The translations under genes and the position numbers were made by a program. This document shows positions 24,262 through 38,173 of a DNA stretch of 64,000 bases, in pieces. Origin of the DNA: Vanilla planifolia (lineage: Eukaryota > Streptophyta > Magnoliopsida > Asparagales > Orchidaceae). Positions within the stretch are counted from its first letter, which is position 1, and each line of letters opens with the position of its first letter. Where the stretch lies: the NCBI GenBank assembly GCA_023846275.1, contig JAIUJO010000087.1, forward strand, positions 1,334,148 through 1,398,147, written 5' to 3'. The notes under the pieces were generated by a model that was given only the letters and a program-made list of their open reading frames with translations, searched no databases and was not told the DNA's origin.

Positions 24262-25495
24262 CTCCTCTCGTACATAATATTTTTGATCGACAAAATATCA
24301 ATTTTCATAAACACAAAGGTGTTGCATTCCTTTACTAAATTAATGATTAAATCTATTGGCTCATGAAGAACTTACTTGATAATTAAAAGAGCTCATCAAA
24401 AGGGATTTATTAAGAAAATTATTAGAGCATGTGCTACCCCAGCATTTTTTGCTACAAAAAATGATGAAACTTAGTGCATGCGCATAGATAGTCATGTCAT
24501 TATCAAAATAATGATTAAGGGTTTTGAATTCCTATGCATGACAATTTGTTAGTTCAAATAGTTGGAGCCACCATATTTTCTAAAATAAATATTGGAAGTG
24601 GATATTATTTTGTTAGAATTTACCTAGTGATGAATATAAGACTACTTTTAAAACAAAAGATAGACTATATGAATGGTTATGATGCCATTAACATTGTCAA
24701 ATGTACCAAGTACATTTATGTGACTTATGGCTTAGGTTGGTGTCCTTATGTAGGTCATTTTGTAGTTATCTATTTTAATTATATATTAGTTTATTGCCAT
24801 AGCGTACTTGAATTACTAGGACATCATAAACAAGTATGCACTACATTACATGAGCAACATTTATTTCTTATCCATTAGAAGTGTTATTTTTCATTCAAAG
24901 AATGTCATTCAAAGGTTTTATATTTCCAAAAGAATGACTAATTACTAATACTAAAATGATAAAAACCATTTTTGAATGGCCAACTCGACGTTTGTAGTTT
25001 TCATAGCATTCCCACTTTTTATCTTTGGAACATTCAAGGACTTAACATGATTATAGCCATAATTCTAGATTATATTGAAAATTTTTAGTTTAACTTTTGA
25101 AAAGTGGTGGAAGTAGACTTACTAAATTAAAAGAAATCATGACTAAAGACTAGTCCTTAGATTACAAGATTTTTCAACTCTTTTGAAGTCACTTATGCTT
25201 GAGGAGTAAGCATTGATAGAGTTCCAAGAAAATTAACATTATTTGATAGTTTAATCACTAAGATATTGAAATTGCTATCTATTATTCAAAGAATTTGTTC
25301 TTCATTTTTGTCATGAAGCACTTTAATTCAAAAAGATTCAACCTATTTTATTCTTTATTTTGGTCAAATGAATTTAATTCATTAGCATAATAAATGGTTT
25401 TAAAATTTGTAGGAATTCACTTTTGTTTTAAAACATAAAATAGGAGTGGAGAATAAAGTTGCAAATGTATTACATAGTGATGGTTGTGTCATTGC
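24262..25495 (+). pseudogene. Ty3/gypsy RT and RNase H remnant, element 2
   Basis: The protease-RT spacer (IFLIDKISIFINTK) runs to about 24,331 and is then fused to the RT start (TKLMIKSIGS), with about 460 bases missing compared with fragment 3. A 114-codon open stretch at 24,534-24,878 carries LLVQIVGATIFSKINIGSGYYFVRIY and VVIYFNYILVYCHS; both Asp residues of the YFDD box are altered (YFNY at 24,771-24,782). After frameshifts, FEWPTR near 24,966 and NKVANVLHSDG near 25,452-25,485 mark the RNase H part. Integrase is absent: the sequence passes into fragment 3. Confidence 0.92.
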
Positions 25496-25512
25496 CATCT
25501 CATATAATGCTC

Positions 25513-26421
25513 CCAAAAAGTTGGCTCACCAAACACAGATTATCTTCACCCATGCACAATATTTTGGATCAACAAAATATCAAATTTTATTAACTAAAAT
25601 GTGTTGTATTCTTTAAAACATTGGTCAATATTTAGACTAATTATTGTGTAATGTTATCACATTGTATATAGTTGGCCTTATATTAGAAAGACCTTTGTTA
25701 TTAATTAAGATGCTACCATAAATGGAAGAGCTAATATGATAATTTTTTATAAGAAGCAAAGATCATGTTATATCTTTGACTTCTCACAAGTAGAATTTCT
25801 ACCCTAAATGCCAGAAAAGAAAAAGGCAAAAGAAAAGAAAAACTAAGTTGTCATTACACTAATCAAGATTGTGAGGGATATAACCAATGGTGAAGTTCTC
25901 TAGTTTATGACAATCAAAAAAAATCCTTATTAGTATATCCACCCCACCAGCCAAAGTCCAACCATTGTTAAAAGAAGTTTTGAAGTTTTTCTTGATGACT
26001 TGCCAAACATTTCATTTATTAAGAAAAATCAATCATATTATTGATCTAGTTTTTCACACCTCACTACAACATTAACTAAATTATTGATTAAATTTATTAG
26101 CTCATATAGAACATACTTGATAAGTAAATGACTTCTTTCAAAGCAAATTTGTTAAGAAAAGTGTTAAAGCATGTGATCTCCTCAATTGTTTTGCTCTAAA
26201 AAGTGATGAAACTTAGTCCACATGCATATATAGTCATGTCATTAACAAAATAATGATTAATTATAGGTTTCGAATTCCTACACTTTGATGACTTGTTAGA
26301 TCAAATTGTTAGAGCCACCATATTTTATAAAATAGATCTTACAGGTGGATACTATACTATTTTAATATACATAGTGATTAATGTATGACTACTTTTAAAA
26401 GAAAAGGTAGACTATATGGAA
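25513..26421 (+). pseudogene. Ty3/gypsy protease-RT spacer and RT fragment, element 3
   Basis: HPCTIFWINKISNFIN (about 25,538-25,585) matches the family spacer 'HP.PY.I.W.N', and NGRANMIIFYKKQ near 25,719 matches 'DGR.N.YSF..K'. From 25,862 it runs parallel to element 1: PLLKEVLKFFL, NHIIDLVFHTSL, HFDDLLDQIVRATIFYKIDL, GGYYTILIYIV. It stops abruptly at about 26,421 inside RT, shortly after VDYME, where element 1 continues. It is thus a truncated piece sharing an ancestor with elements 1 and 2. Confidence 0.88.
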
Positions 26422-29335
26422 TGTCAATGAACTAGAATTCTAAATCCTTATATACATCTGTTGAGTATTATTTTTCAATTGCTATTAATCTTGATTCACT
26501 TCTATTTAACCCAATATTAAATTTTTTTATTTCATGAAATTGTTGTACAGAGATTTGTTATGGAATTCAAAACATGCAAGAATTAGTGTATCTTCTCATG
26601 AGAAGTTGTCATGTAAGAAGGGATGATTATTGTCCATTTTATAGTGGAAAATAATGTTAAATGGTGATGAAAACTATTATTTCATATCCCAAATAATCTT
26701 TGTTTATGATTTTATTGAATACTAAGCAACAATAGTAAATAACCAAAAATTAAATGGTCAATGGTTGTGATGGTTAGGTAGTGATAGTTTTAATTAATAA
26801 TCTTAATTGTAGTTAGACTAGTGTCATTGGCACACCTGAAGGTGAGTTCATACACCCAACCATATTTTAGTTATGCTGAGGCAACTGGCCAACAAGTCTT
26901 TAGAAGTCCTTACCTCCCTCAACCATTTGTTTGTTTAGGTTGTTATCTAGGTAGCTAACCTTTCACTTGTTCATATCAACCAAAGGGAACCTTCAATGGT
27001 CAACCAAAAATTATTTTCGTTAAAGAAGAAAATGAAGAAATTGGCACATTATTTAGGCATGAATTAGTGAGGAACTTTTCACACATATTTCCAAATATGG
27101 AGAAATTGCTAGTGGCATTTAAGAAAATCGAAATTTTTAGTGAATAAAAGGTATCATTTTTGGATAACTAACATGTACTAATTACATTTGATAGATTTTT
27201 TGAGTTGTTGGCTTCACGAAACATGAAACATCAGTGACTTTAGGAAAGAAATTGTTAATTGGCATCATGAATTTCATGTGAATGTTGTTTGAATGAATAG
27301 TAGCTCTAGTTTAGGTTTCATTTCAATTTTTTAATAAGGTAACTTTGCACTCCTTAGCTTTGGAAGTAAAAAATCCTATACAAGTCACAATACCTACTAT
27401 AAATGTAACTAAATCAAGCATAAATAAGATGTGTGTTGAAATGGATCATGTAAAGGAATTACCTACTTGAATCTAGATAACAAAAAATTTTGAAACTCAA
27501 ACAGATTATGGAAAAGAATTCAATATGATAACTTAGTTATTAAATATAGTTCTACGGCGAAGGTCAACCTTTCTTCAATGTAAAAAAAATAAAATGTCCT
27601 GAAATATGTAAGATAAAATAAGCATAGACAAATGTGAATGAATATAATCTCATTAATCCATTATTTATGAATTAGGAAATATTCTAAATGAAATGTCACT
27701 ACATTTTGATAATTTCATTTTGGATAGCGACATTGTATGAAAACATATTGAGACATTACCAAATTGTTCCACTATAGTGAAGGGGTATAAAAAGCCACAA
27801 ACTTAGGGAATAGTTGGTTTGCAGATGAATTAACTTGGAACAACATGAAATTTTGAATCAGATTATTGATAATTTTATTTCTTTAAGAAAATTTCAAGGG
27901 TAGAATAAACAACTATGTTTAGATTTTGATTTACTAGTGTCTTACAATAAATCTTACCAACAAAAAGGCTTACAATCATTTTAAGATATTGACAAAGACT
28001 TGCTTAAATGATCCACAAATTCTAGTCTAATGTAATCTAAAGAGGAAGATTTCAACCAAGTTTAGAATCGACACTTAAAGGGAAATATTAGAAATTTTTA
28101 ATGAGGCATCTTAATTTTTGTAGGATTTGTAGAAGTGCCTAAGGTTCCCAAATTTCATAACAAATGACTTTTGTTGAAAAACATCCTAGCTTCTAATATA
28201 AGAGGTACAAAAAATAAGAGATATGTAAGCTAGTTTATTCTTCTACTCAAAAGAAAATATAATTATGATTGCTCTCATGAAACCTATGTTTAACAATAGC
28301 TAATTGCATAATCTATCTAACATATTCGAATTTGAGTATTACGTTGGGAATAAATCCAATGAGATTTGGGTATTATAGACATAAAGCATCCATTGTGAAA
28401 CCTTAACTGAGGATTAGTAGTTAGCTCACTTACTCATTGATAATCCATGGAAACAAGATGGTTCCTATTATAGCATAGTTCGGTGCAAGGTTACTCAATT
28501 TGTATAGGAAAGAAAAGCTCCATGGATAGAAATTGTGTACTTTAATCTAATAGTTACACCTGATGCATACAAGAGTCCCTCCAATCTTAGGTGTGAAATA
28601 ATGAATGTGCTCATTGATTACATCAATCAGTGATGCATAAAACAACTCTTATTCATTGGGTGTTTGTTTACATGGATAAGGAAATAAAAGGGCAAATGGT
28701 TCTAGAAAAGGCTACATTGATTTTTTAGACAATCATGCTTGGATTGATTTCTTTTAAAGCATTTATTGTATTATCATTTAATTATACTTTATTTTATTCT
28801 CATTTATTTTAGTAGATGTTTTAGGTACTATTACACCTTATGATTTCTTTTAAATTGTGAAATTTGAGTGGAATTTGTGGTAGCTTCTTTATTTCACTAC
28901 TACTAACTCCGAGTCAGCAATAATCCTAGCCTTCCAATAGAGATAGTAATGACCACAAAAGTGTGATAACATTTTGAAAGATGCACTTTCACCAAAACTT
29001 AGTAAAGTATTCATTTGAGCCATAGTTGTCCTTGGAGAATTTCATTTCACTAGATTAAAATAAAGGTAGTGAGAGCCACATGATTGATTTTAGTCTAGAT
29101 CATTAAATAAAAAATTGTGTAATGAGATCAAGGTAAATCAGTGCCACCTAATTTATTTTAATGTTGGCTATTAAATAAAAAATTGTATGGTTAAATAATG
29201 GTAAATAATAGATGCATGATTGATTTTAATCTAAATTGTTACATCTTAAAAAAATGAAAAATAAGATTACTAGAATTAAATTTTGTCTTTTTAGATGGGA
29301 AGATAAAATTTTCGTAGTCTAAACTTAAAAATTGC
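26422..29335. other. Unclassified repeat-like sequence, no gene seen
   Basis: Moderately AT-rich sequence with many stops. Some frames look ex-coding (for example KGTFNGQPKIIFVKEENEEIGTLF near 26,980-27,050), but nothing matches a family I know well enough to name. It may be Gag or LTR debris of a retrotransposon. Confidence 0.35.
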
Positions 29336-30958
29336 ATGACTAAATTTAAAACTAAACATTTTTTAAAAGAGGAAAAACATTTGAATGATCATGAAAATTG
29401 TGTGATCAAGCAACTGGATTTGCATCTGTGTTTTAAAAAAGAATATGAATTTTTTATCATTCAATCTAACTTCAAATTTAAACGTACCATTCACTTCCGC
29501 ATTTTTGAAGTGATATGTGTGAAACGAATGGAGAATTTTTGTCCACATTATTTATTTGCAAGTGAGAAAGTTTTGTATACGTTTTACTTGTGTATACAAT
29601 AAGTGCAATATTTAAGGTTTGTTAACTCATGGCTTGCTTTGAACATAATGACCCTTTCTTTCTAATAAGTGCATAAAGGTTTAAAGAGTGATTTGTGACA
29701 AAACACTATAGGATGAGATTCATGCCATGCTTTAGAGCAAGGCTTTTTCTTAATGTACATTTTGCAACATTGAAAATTGGTTGTCGAAGATGTGATCAAG
29801 GTAAAATGATTTTTAAAATGATTAACTCTTTGAATCTTATGTTTTTTTAACATCATTAAATTTAAATAAACATTTTAGTGAAAAAGAATTTTAATTTTAG
29901 TGTATTATAATAACGATTTCAATCAAGCTTAATATTTTTCTAAAAAATTAATGTTCTTAAAGGTAAATTAAAAATAAATTGCTCAATATTCTATTACTTT
30001 AACCAAGATTATATTCAATGAATCAAATATTTTCTTTTCTATAAATTCTTCCATGATTGTAGAAATTAGTTGTATAAAATCTAAAAATTTACTAAAAAAA
30101 ATTAATTAGAAGTACTTCAATTTTATGATAAATTAAAGCAACATAATGATTGTTCAACTCCACAAAAATTTTGTTAAAGGGCATATTATTGTGGGACCTG
30201 TGAATGTGTTGAAGTCAATGCTTTATGTCAACATGATTACAATTCATTTTTCTTTAACATTAAACTTATGAATAATTTAACTTTGTAGATTTTAACTATT
30301 CACTATTATTTAGCCATTTCTTTATTGACTACTCATATGAATAGAGATTAATATTTTAACTTACATATAGATCACACAAAGTGATGGCCCTTTAGTTTCT
30401 AGTAACTATTCACTATTATTTTTTTAAATATAAACCTTTTTAGTTTTTAGTAACTCATTTGTTATACTAACATTAATCGAAAATCTCTTTCATTATCCAT
30501 CATATTTAATATTTCCCTTTCTTAAATAATTAGATTTGTATTTTATATTTTATTCTAAGGTAAATGTCTTGGAATTTTTCAGTTAAGTATTTCAATATAA
30601 TTTTTTACAATAAATTTTGTTATTCTTTTTGCCAATGTTTATGAAAATTGTTCTTCTTTGTTTTGCTAATTATTTGTTAAAATTATATTTTTAAAAAGAT
30701 ATTTTTGTTGTTTTTGTCAATATTACAAAATACTATCATTAAGTTAAAAACTCTTTCATTGTAAATGTTTTTTATTATTTTTCTATCTTTACAAAATAGA
30801 TTATTATTTAACTATTTTTGAATAGTTGTAAACGTTGTACATTTTTTTTTGCCTTGTTAACCTTAAATATAATTTTGTAAGCTATTTTCATTTGTTTAGA
30901 CATTATTTCTAGTAATTATGACCTTTTGAGCTTTATTGTAACATTTATTTCAACAATT

Positions 30959-30984
30959 TAATATATATATATATATATATATAT
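30959..30984. repeat. (TA)n microsatellite
   Basis: Uninterrupted alternating T/A run of 26 bases in AT-rich DNA. Confidence 0.9.
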
Positions 30985-31391
30985 TTACATTACTAGTATG
31001 CTTTCATGTAATTATTAAGATCTCTTATTCTAATATATTGCAAATTAAAAATGATTAACTTCAAATATAAAGTTTTAGTACTTTATATGTTTTCACTTAT
31101 GTTACAATGTATTCTTTTCATCAATTGTTATGATGCTTTAAATTGATATATTATAAAAATAATTAGTTCCAAAGAAATATTCCTAATATTTTATTCAAAA
31201 TATTTGAAATAATTAAAAATTATACGAAGATGATATAGTCTTTGTAAAAGTTTATATATTTATTAAGCAATAATGATAATAAATATTAATTACAAATATC
31301 GTTAATTAATTAACACTTCAAACAATATGTATTTAAGGTTCGTATTATTATGATGTATTCATTGTTTTACATTGATTAAAAAATTTGTAAG

Positions 31392-31441
31392 TCTTTTTAA
31401 AACTTTGATGTGCACATTCTTTTTAAAACTTTGATGTGCAC
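31392..31441 (+). repeat. 26-bp tandem duplication
   Basis: The unit TCTTTTTAAAACTTTGATG followed by TGCACAT (31,392-31,417) is repeated immediately without mismatch for 24 bases (31,418-31,441). Such a perfect pair inside old DNA is probably recent. Confidence 0.95.
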
Positions 31442-34400
31442 TTAAATTTGAAAATTTTAAAAATTTGGTCACCATGATCAAATTAATATTTATTCTCCCT
31501 TCAAAAGAAAGCTCTCTAATTGCTTGTACTCATCAAGATTTTTAATTTTTTTTTAATTCCAAAATTTTATTTCGTTTACCCTTTTAAATATATTTTTACT
31601 TTATTATAATATTTGTTAAATTTTAATTATAGAAATTATTTTATAATGTGAAATTACATAAACATTGTAAAACTTTATTAATGCTTTTTGTACAATAAAT
31701 TAGTTTCATAACTACAAAATTGGATAAACTATTCAAATATTTATATATTGTGGTCGTTGATTTTAAAATTTGAAATATTTACAATTCAAAATAAGTTTAT
31801 TTTTTATAATATTTTTTCGCATGTTTTATTGCATAAGAAGTCTTACAATAGAATATGATCTTATATAATAATGTGATATTTGTAAGCCAGTTAAACAAAA
31901 AAGGGCAAGATTGAATATTATCAGTAAAAAGCTTTCAAATTAGCAAAAATTGTGAAAGGATTTTAAACCAAAAAATGTTTCATAATTGCATCAAATAAGG
32001 AATGATTTGACTTGATTAATAGCATGAAACGTTTTTCAAAATTATAAATCATTGAGATCAGTCGGCACGGAAAATAATCATAATATATGTATTGTATATC
32101 AAATAAAAATATTTGATGAATGAAATGAAACTAATAAATATAAAAACTAAAATAAATTTGGAAGTTATAATAACAATAAAAGCATGTAATCATAGAAGAT
32201 AATTAATTATATAAAATATTGCAAAATTATGAATAATATTATGTTATGATAATTAAGAATACTTTACAATTAATGGATATCATTTCCAACAAAATTGAAC
32301 AACATAGAGATATTCAAAATGGTATGGAATGTGGCTGGTTATTTATTATCATCCAAAATAAAGATGAAAATGGAATTTGTTATCACAAATAATTATTGAA
32401 TGTTATAGCTTCAAAATTCTATTACGATTTAGCCATGTTAGTTAACTTAACACAAAAAAATGTAATAATAATGATCAAAATTACTTTTCAATTTCATTAC
32501 AAGTTTTATTAAGGATGAGCTTAGCATCTCCAAGTTTAATGCTTACATTATTTAATGCCATAAAATATTAACATTTCAGAGTTTAAATAAATTAGTTATA
32601 TAGTTTGTTTCATGGCAATTTTATTGCGCTTATCATGATGAAATTATTTCACTATTGTGGTATTATGCAACATCTATTCAAAATTGTAGTTTTTTTTATG
32701 AAATAATACAATTTTTTGTAACTGTCAATTTTTTCTAAGAAACCAAAAATTCTTTGTAAACTATTAAAGCAAATATTTTTAGAATATTTTTGTTAGTTTA
32801 TAATTTTAATTTTTTTATGTCCATTTAAATATAAGATGTATTTATTAGTAAAATAAAATTTTTTTTTCATAAAAATTTAACAAAATGTTTTTATGATAGT
32901 AACATCTAAAATGTTTATTTTATTTTTAATATATTTTCTAATTTTTTATTTTATTTTATTTCTTTTATGTATACTTATCTATTTTGACTTGTTTTATTTA
33001 AGATATTACTTTTTAAACTCTTATTATAGTTATTATTTTAGCTTTTTTGCAAATAATAATTTGTAATACATTTTTAATTTTATATTAGACCACACGAATT
33101 TTTATTTAATAAAATATTTTATGTACCAAAAATACAATCAATTTTAAGAACTTTAAAATTTTTTAAAATGTTTTTCTAAATCAATTTTTTCACTACAATG
33201 ACAATATATATAAAATGAAATGATCTTTCAAAGTTAAATTATATGGACAAATTTTTGATTATTTGGGGCATTTTAAGAATTTAAATTATACCAACGTAGT
33301 TTCAATTTTTATTTATGTTGTTAATTTTAAAATTTTAAAAAATTTAAGTCTTTGATAATTATTTCACAAAAAAATTGTTTTATTATATTTAGACTAAGAC
33401 ATTAACCATTTGCATTTTAAAAATATTATCCAATTTGAAATAGTCTTCAAGAATTAAAAATTTTCTACATTAAATGGCCTTTTTAAATCCTTTTATTATA
33501 GTTGCTCAATGCATTGGTGTGTTATGAAAATGATATTACAGATATTACTTTTTATTGTTATGTTGTCTATATAATTTTTAGAGATAAACTTTTGTGATTG
33601 TTATACTATTATCATTGTTGAAATATTCTGTTTGTTATGTTTTCAGTTTCATTTTTAATTATTAATTATTACAGAACAAATTTCAAAATTTACTTTCTTT
33701 GTTATCATTGGAGTTTTTTTGTTTCCTATTTGCATATTATTTTCCTTTGTTTCTTTTTATATTATATTTAAATTATAACTCCATCATTTATTGAAACTAT
33801 TAACATAAAAAACATAAATGTTTACTTTTTTAAGCAATTATTACTGTTCAATTTCTTGAGATTATAACAATAAAAAATTTGAATATACAAAATATGCTTT
33901 ATTGATTTTTTTAAGTTATATTGTTTAACTTGAACAAATATATTTTTATTCAATGTACTATTAAGAGAACTATTTTTCACGTACTACGAAATAACTTTCA
34001 CAATTTTAAAAATAAATAACATTATATTTTTCATTAAGTGAAAAATTTTATTTAAACTAAAACTACTTGAAATTTCTTCTCCAAAACCATAACTTGCAAA
34101 TATTTTGTTTTTTAATACTTCTTTAAAACTTTATTCAAAAATTAAAAATAAATTATAAGATAAAAATAAATAGAATTCTTAACATAAAAATATCTTATAT
34201 TATGTACATTACTTCCTAAAAATATTGAGAATATGTTATTCATAACATTCTTTATATAGAGTTTTTGAAATCAAACAAATAAAAAATAGGCATCATTATT
34301 GTTATATATTTAAACAATTTAAATTGAAAACATAAAAGTTTTTCCAAAAACTTGATCTATGGTTACAAACAATTAAAATTCGACAACAAAAATTTAAAAT

Positions 34401-37400
34401 GTAAAGGAAATAAATCACAATTGTATTGGAAAATAAAATAGAAATATTTTAAATTATTCACCACATTCCATCAATAAACAATTACAGATAGATATGTTTT
34501 TTGTTCAAGAAGATATTACAAAAAACAATTTTTTGTATTGAGAAAAAATGATTGAAAACACAAAATATTAAAACTAGTTAAAAGATAAGGCCTCTTCCTA
34601 AAATGCACTTAAATGTATCAATTAAATATTAAATATTACAAGATAATTAAAAAAATTTACAACAACAAATAAACTCAAATATTTCAAAATATAATGAATA
34701 ACTTTTTTATGTTAACAAAAACATAAATAACTTTAAAGAATGACAATATGACATTTCAAATTAAAGTTAGATAAGTATGTCTACTTTATGAAAGATTAAA
34801 AGTTATGATAAAAAATGACAAGCCGATCCTAAATTGTATTTACATAGAGTCTAATTTGACTTGCTAACATTATTTCCAAATAGTCACTAACAATATAAAA
34901 CACAATCCATGTTAAGGGAAAATAAAAATTAATACAGCCAATAATCTTTCCTTATTTGCCGAACATATTATTGAATGTTGGTATAAGACAATGACCTCTA
35001 ATTTGTTATATTATTTATTTTTTGATGAATGTTTTATTTATTATTGTAAATTTTCAATTAAATTTATATATTTATTTCCCTTCACTAATAGTTTTGTACA
35101 CTTTTAATAATCAACACTTTTAGCATCTTAAATAACTAATATTTTTTATATTTTTTTTTAATTTTTAACATTTTTTAGTTGTACTATGAGTGTTTTTAGC
35201 TTAGACTAAGAAAAGATTTATTATTCATGCATTTTGTAATTTTTTTAATTCTTTTGTGTCTTAATATTGAGTTGATTGATGATATTGTTTTTAGTTTTAA
35301 TATATTTATACTTATAATGTCTATATTTTAAATTTAATTATTTGTGAAAATTATCATTTTCCAAGTTATGATTTTTATTTATGAAATCACACTCGTTTTG
35401 CAATTTGTATTGAAATTGAAAATTTCTTGATGTTACACATTATTCCATATTTTTAATATTTATATTAAACTAATTTTTTTAGATGCAAAATTGCTAAAAT
35501 AAGAAAGATTTTTTTATTAATGTAAAAGCTTTTTATATTTTGATCCCATATGTTATTCTAATTGGCAATGATATTTCTCCACAATACAATAAATCACTAA
35601 TGTTATGCTCACAAAGTGCATGTGTCCAATGAAGAATTGATAGAAATCGTTATTATATGAATATTTTCAAATATGAATAATGAAGACATCAACAAGTATA
35701 TTTGTATTATGTGTTTAATTTGTGTTATAGATAATATATTTATATGATATATTATCTAAAGAGTATCATAATTAGTTGATGAAATCGCATTCGTGTACTT
35801 TGTAATTTTTTTCTAATTTTGAGATATGCATATGAATAATATAATTATTTAATTTTTGAAATTTTTCGTAAGTTAGGTTTTTATTTAAATAATAGAAAAA
35901 TAGATTTTAAGTTTTTAATATTATTTTTAATAAATTTATTTTAATATTTTTTTATTTATTATGAAGATCACCTTTTAAAATTTAATGTTATGAATCTCAA
36001 ATGGAATTTATACTTTCTAAATTTTTTATATATAATTAAATATTTTAAATATGTCTTTACCTTCATAATTCTATCTTCTATGCAATAGTTTGTAGTGTTC
36101 TTAAATATTTAATCTCATAGTTTTTTTAAATTTTGGATTCATTAGTCATATGAAGTTCAACATAAAACCTAGTTAATGTTATGTATTTTTTATTATAAAT
36201 AAAATTAAGAATATTTAAATATTATTTATATCAATATTTATATTTTTTTGTTCTATTAATGTCTATAATTGTCTTAACTATAACAAGGTGTAAAAACTTA
36301 TTTGTCATCATTATAAATGGAAAAAATATATATTGATGATACATATAATTTTAATTATTATTAGTTTCTTGTTTATTGTAAAAGTTTATTATTTTTAGAA
36401 TTATTTTCTTTTTTTTATTCATGACTATAGAATTTCCCTAAGAAATTGTTATGCAATAGTTTACTCATTTTGTTTCATTTTAATTTTATGTTTTATTTAT
36501 ATTTATATATTTATTGAGCTTGTTATGTTGCATGAAATATTGTTTTTATAATCTTTTATTTTTTTAAGAAATTTCACATACTTTTTGTTTAACAAGAATA
36601 ATTTGTTATAATTTTTTGGATAAATTTTTCTAATTCTTTACAAAATTTGGTTAAATATAAATATTCAATAATGTTGACTACCTTAACCCATGTTTCTTTA
36701 GTTTTACCAAAACATATTATAAATAACTTAATTATACCAAAATAGTTCACGAATATGTTTGTCAAAATATTTTAAACTTTACATTTATTGTTGTTATGCT
36801 TTTTATGATTTATTAATCCAACATTTTTGCATAGCCTCTACATTAATCTCACAAATGTTTTCACATATTATCAAATACATTTAAAAATTGCAAGTAACAT
36901 ACTATGCCACACTTTTAAATTTTTCATTTTTTTATGAATAAGTTTAGTAGGTTAGCATTATACTGTAAAATAAATAAATAATATTTACAAATTTAAATAC
37001 AAATTTAATCATTTATTTGTCATATAAATTTTTCTAACATTATATATACCTTTGTTAAGCAAGTTTAACATTTTAAAAATTAATTCACTTAATATATTTT
37101 TTATTCTTTCATAGGTTTTTAATATTATTTAAATTATAAAACTTAAAATTCTCCATATATGAAAAAAAACGTTTTTAAATTTTTATCCATAATTTGTCAA
37201 CTAAAAATCTCGAAAATATTGTGAATGTTCATCTTAGAAAAAGCATATTACAGAGCAAATAATAATATTTAAATAAATAGAAAATATTAATAAACAATCT
37301 ATATGAATAATTGTCTAACACAATTTTGAGTAAGCCATGGCATATTTTAAACAAAATCTTCCACTGCATATTTACATTTTTATTCTATAGATGTCTTTTG

Positions 37401-38146
37401 ACGTTACTTTTTAATGGTTTTTACTAATGTCACTTTTGTTATTATATTTTGATTAGTATAGAAATTTATAATTAAAATAAAACATCATGATTAAAACTTC
37501 AATAGTCTATTTATTTCTTAACTATCTCAGATATTCAATATTTCAAATAAATATTTCTCAATGATTATATAACAAAAATTAGTAGAAAATTAATATTATA
37601 ACAAAAAATTTGAAAACTTAGCAGTACTTTTCATTAGATTGTATTTGATTTTATACTTTTTTAATTTTTTTACACTTACATTGTTTCAAACATGTGTTCT
37701 TAGATTATTATTTATAAATTTTAAGCTTTCAATTTTTTGTATTTTTGTTTTTCTTTTAATCTGAATGTTGTAGTTGGACTACTACAATTGCTTTTTACTT
37801 AGGTTGCATTAAAAAATTACTTTAAAAGTTAAAACTTTTTTAATTGCTTTTTAGTGAAATTTATTTTGCTTTAAATGACATATGTTTTTTGAAATGGTAT
37901 GCATATAATTAAAAATTTTTTAGTTTGCTGATTTTTTGCTTTTTATTTTATTTAGAGAACCTCCTTTAATAGGGTTTCAAATTATTTGAAAAATGTGTTG
38001 TTATATAGTTGAATATAATAGATAATTTAGTGCCTTACAGCTCTACATACAATATTTAATTCGCCATTTCCATTCTTTAATAAATATAATTTATTAGAAA
38101 AAATTCTTCAAATATTATAAAATAATTTTTATATTATATTTATGCT

Positions 38147-38173
38147 TATATATATAAATATATATATATATAT
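38147..38173. repeat. Imperfect (TA)n microsatellite
   Basis: Alternating T/A run with one AAA interruption. Confidence 0.85.

Noticed and set aside
24534..24878. The 114-codon frame as a separate functional gene
   Set aside because: It is the middle of a gypsy reverse transcriptase with both catalytic Asp residues of the YFDD box altered and frameshifts on both sides.
26931..26975. Cys-rich stretch CLGC..C resembling a Gag zinc knuckle
   Set aside because: The spacing does not fit CX2CX4HX4C and the expected His is missing.
29336..29602. 88-codon plus-strand and overlapping 61-codon minus-strand frames
   Set aside because: No recognisable family, overlapping frames on both strands, and composition typical of AT-rich DNA.
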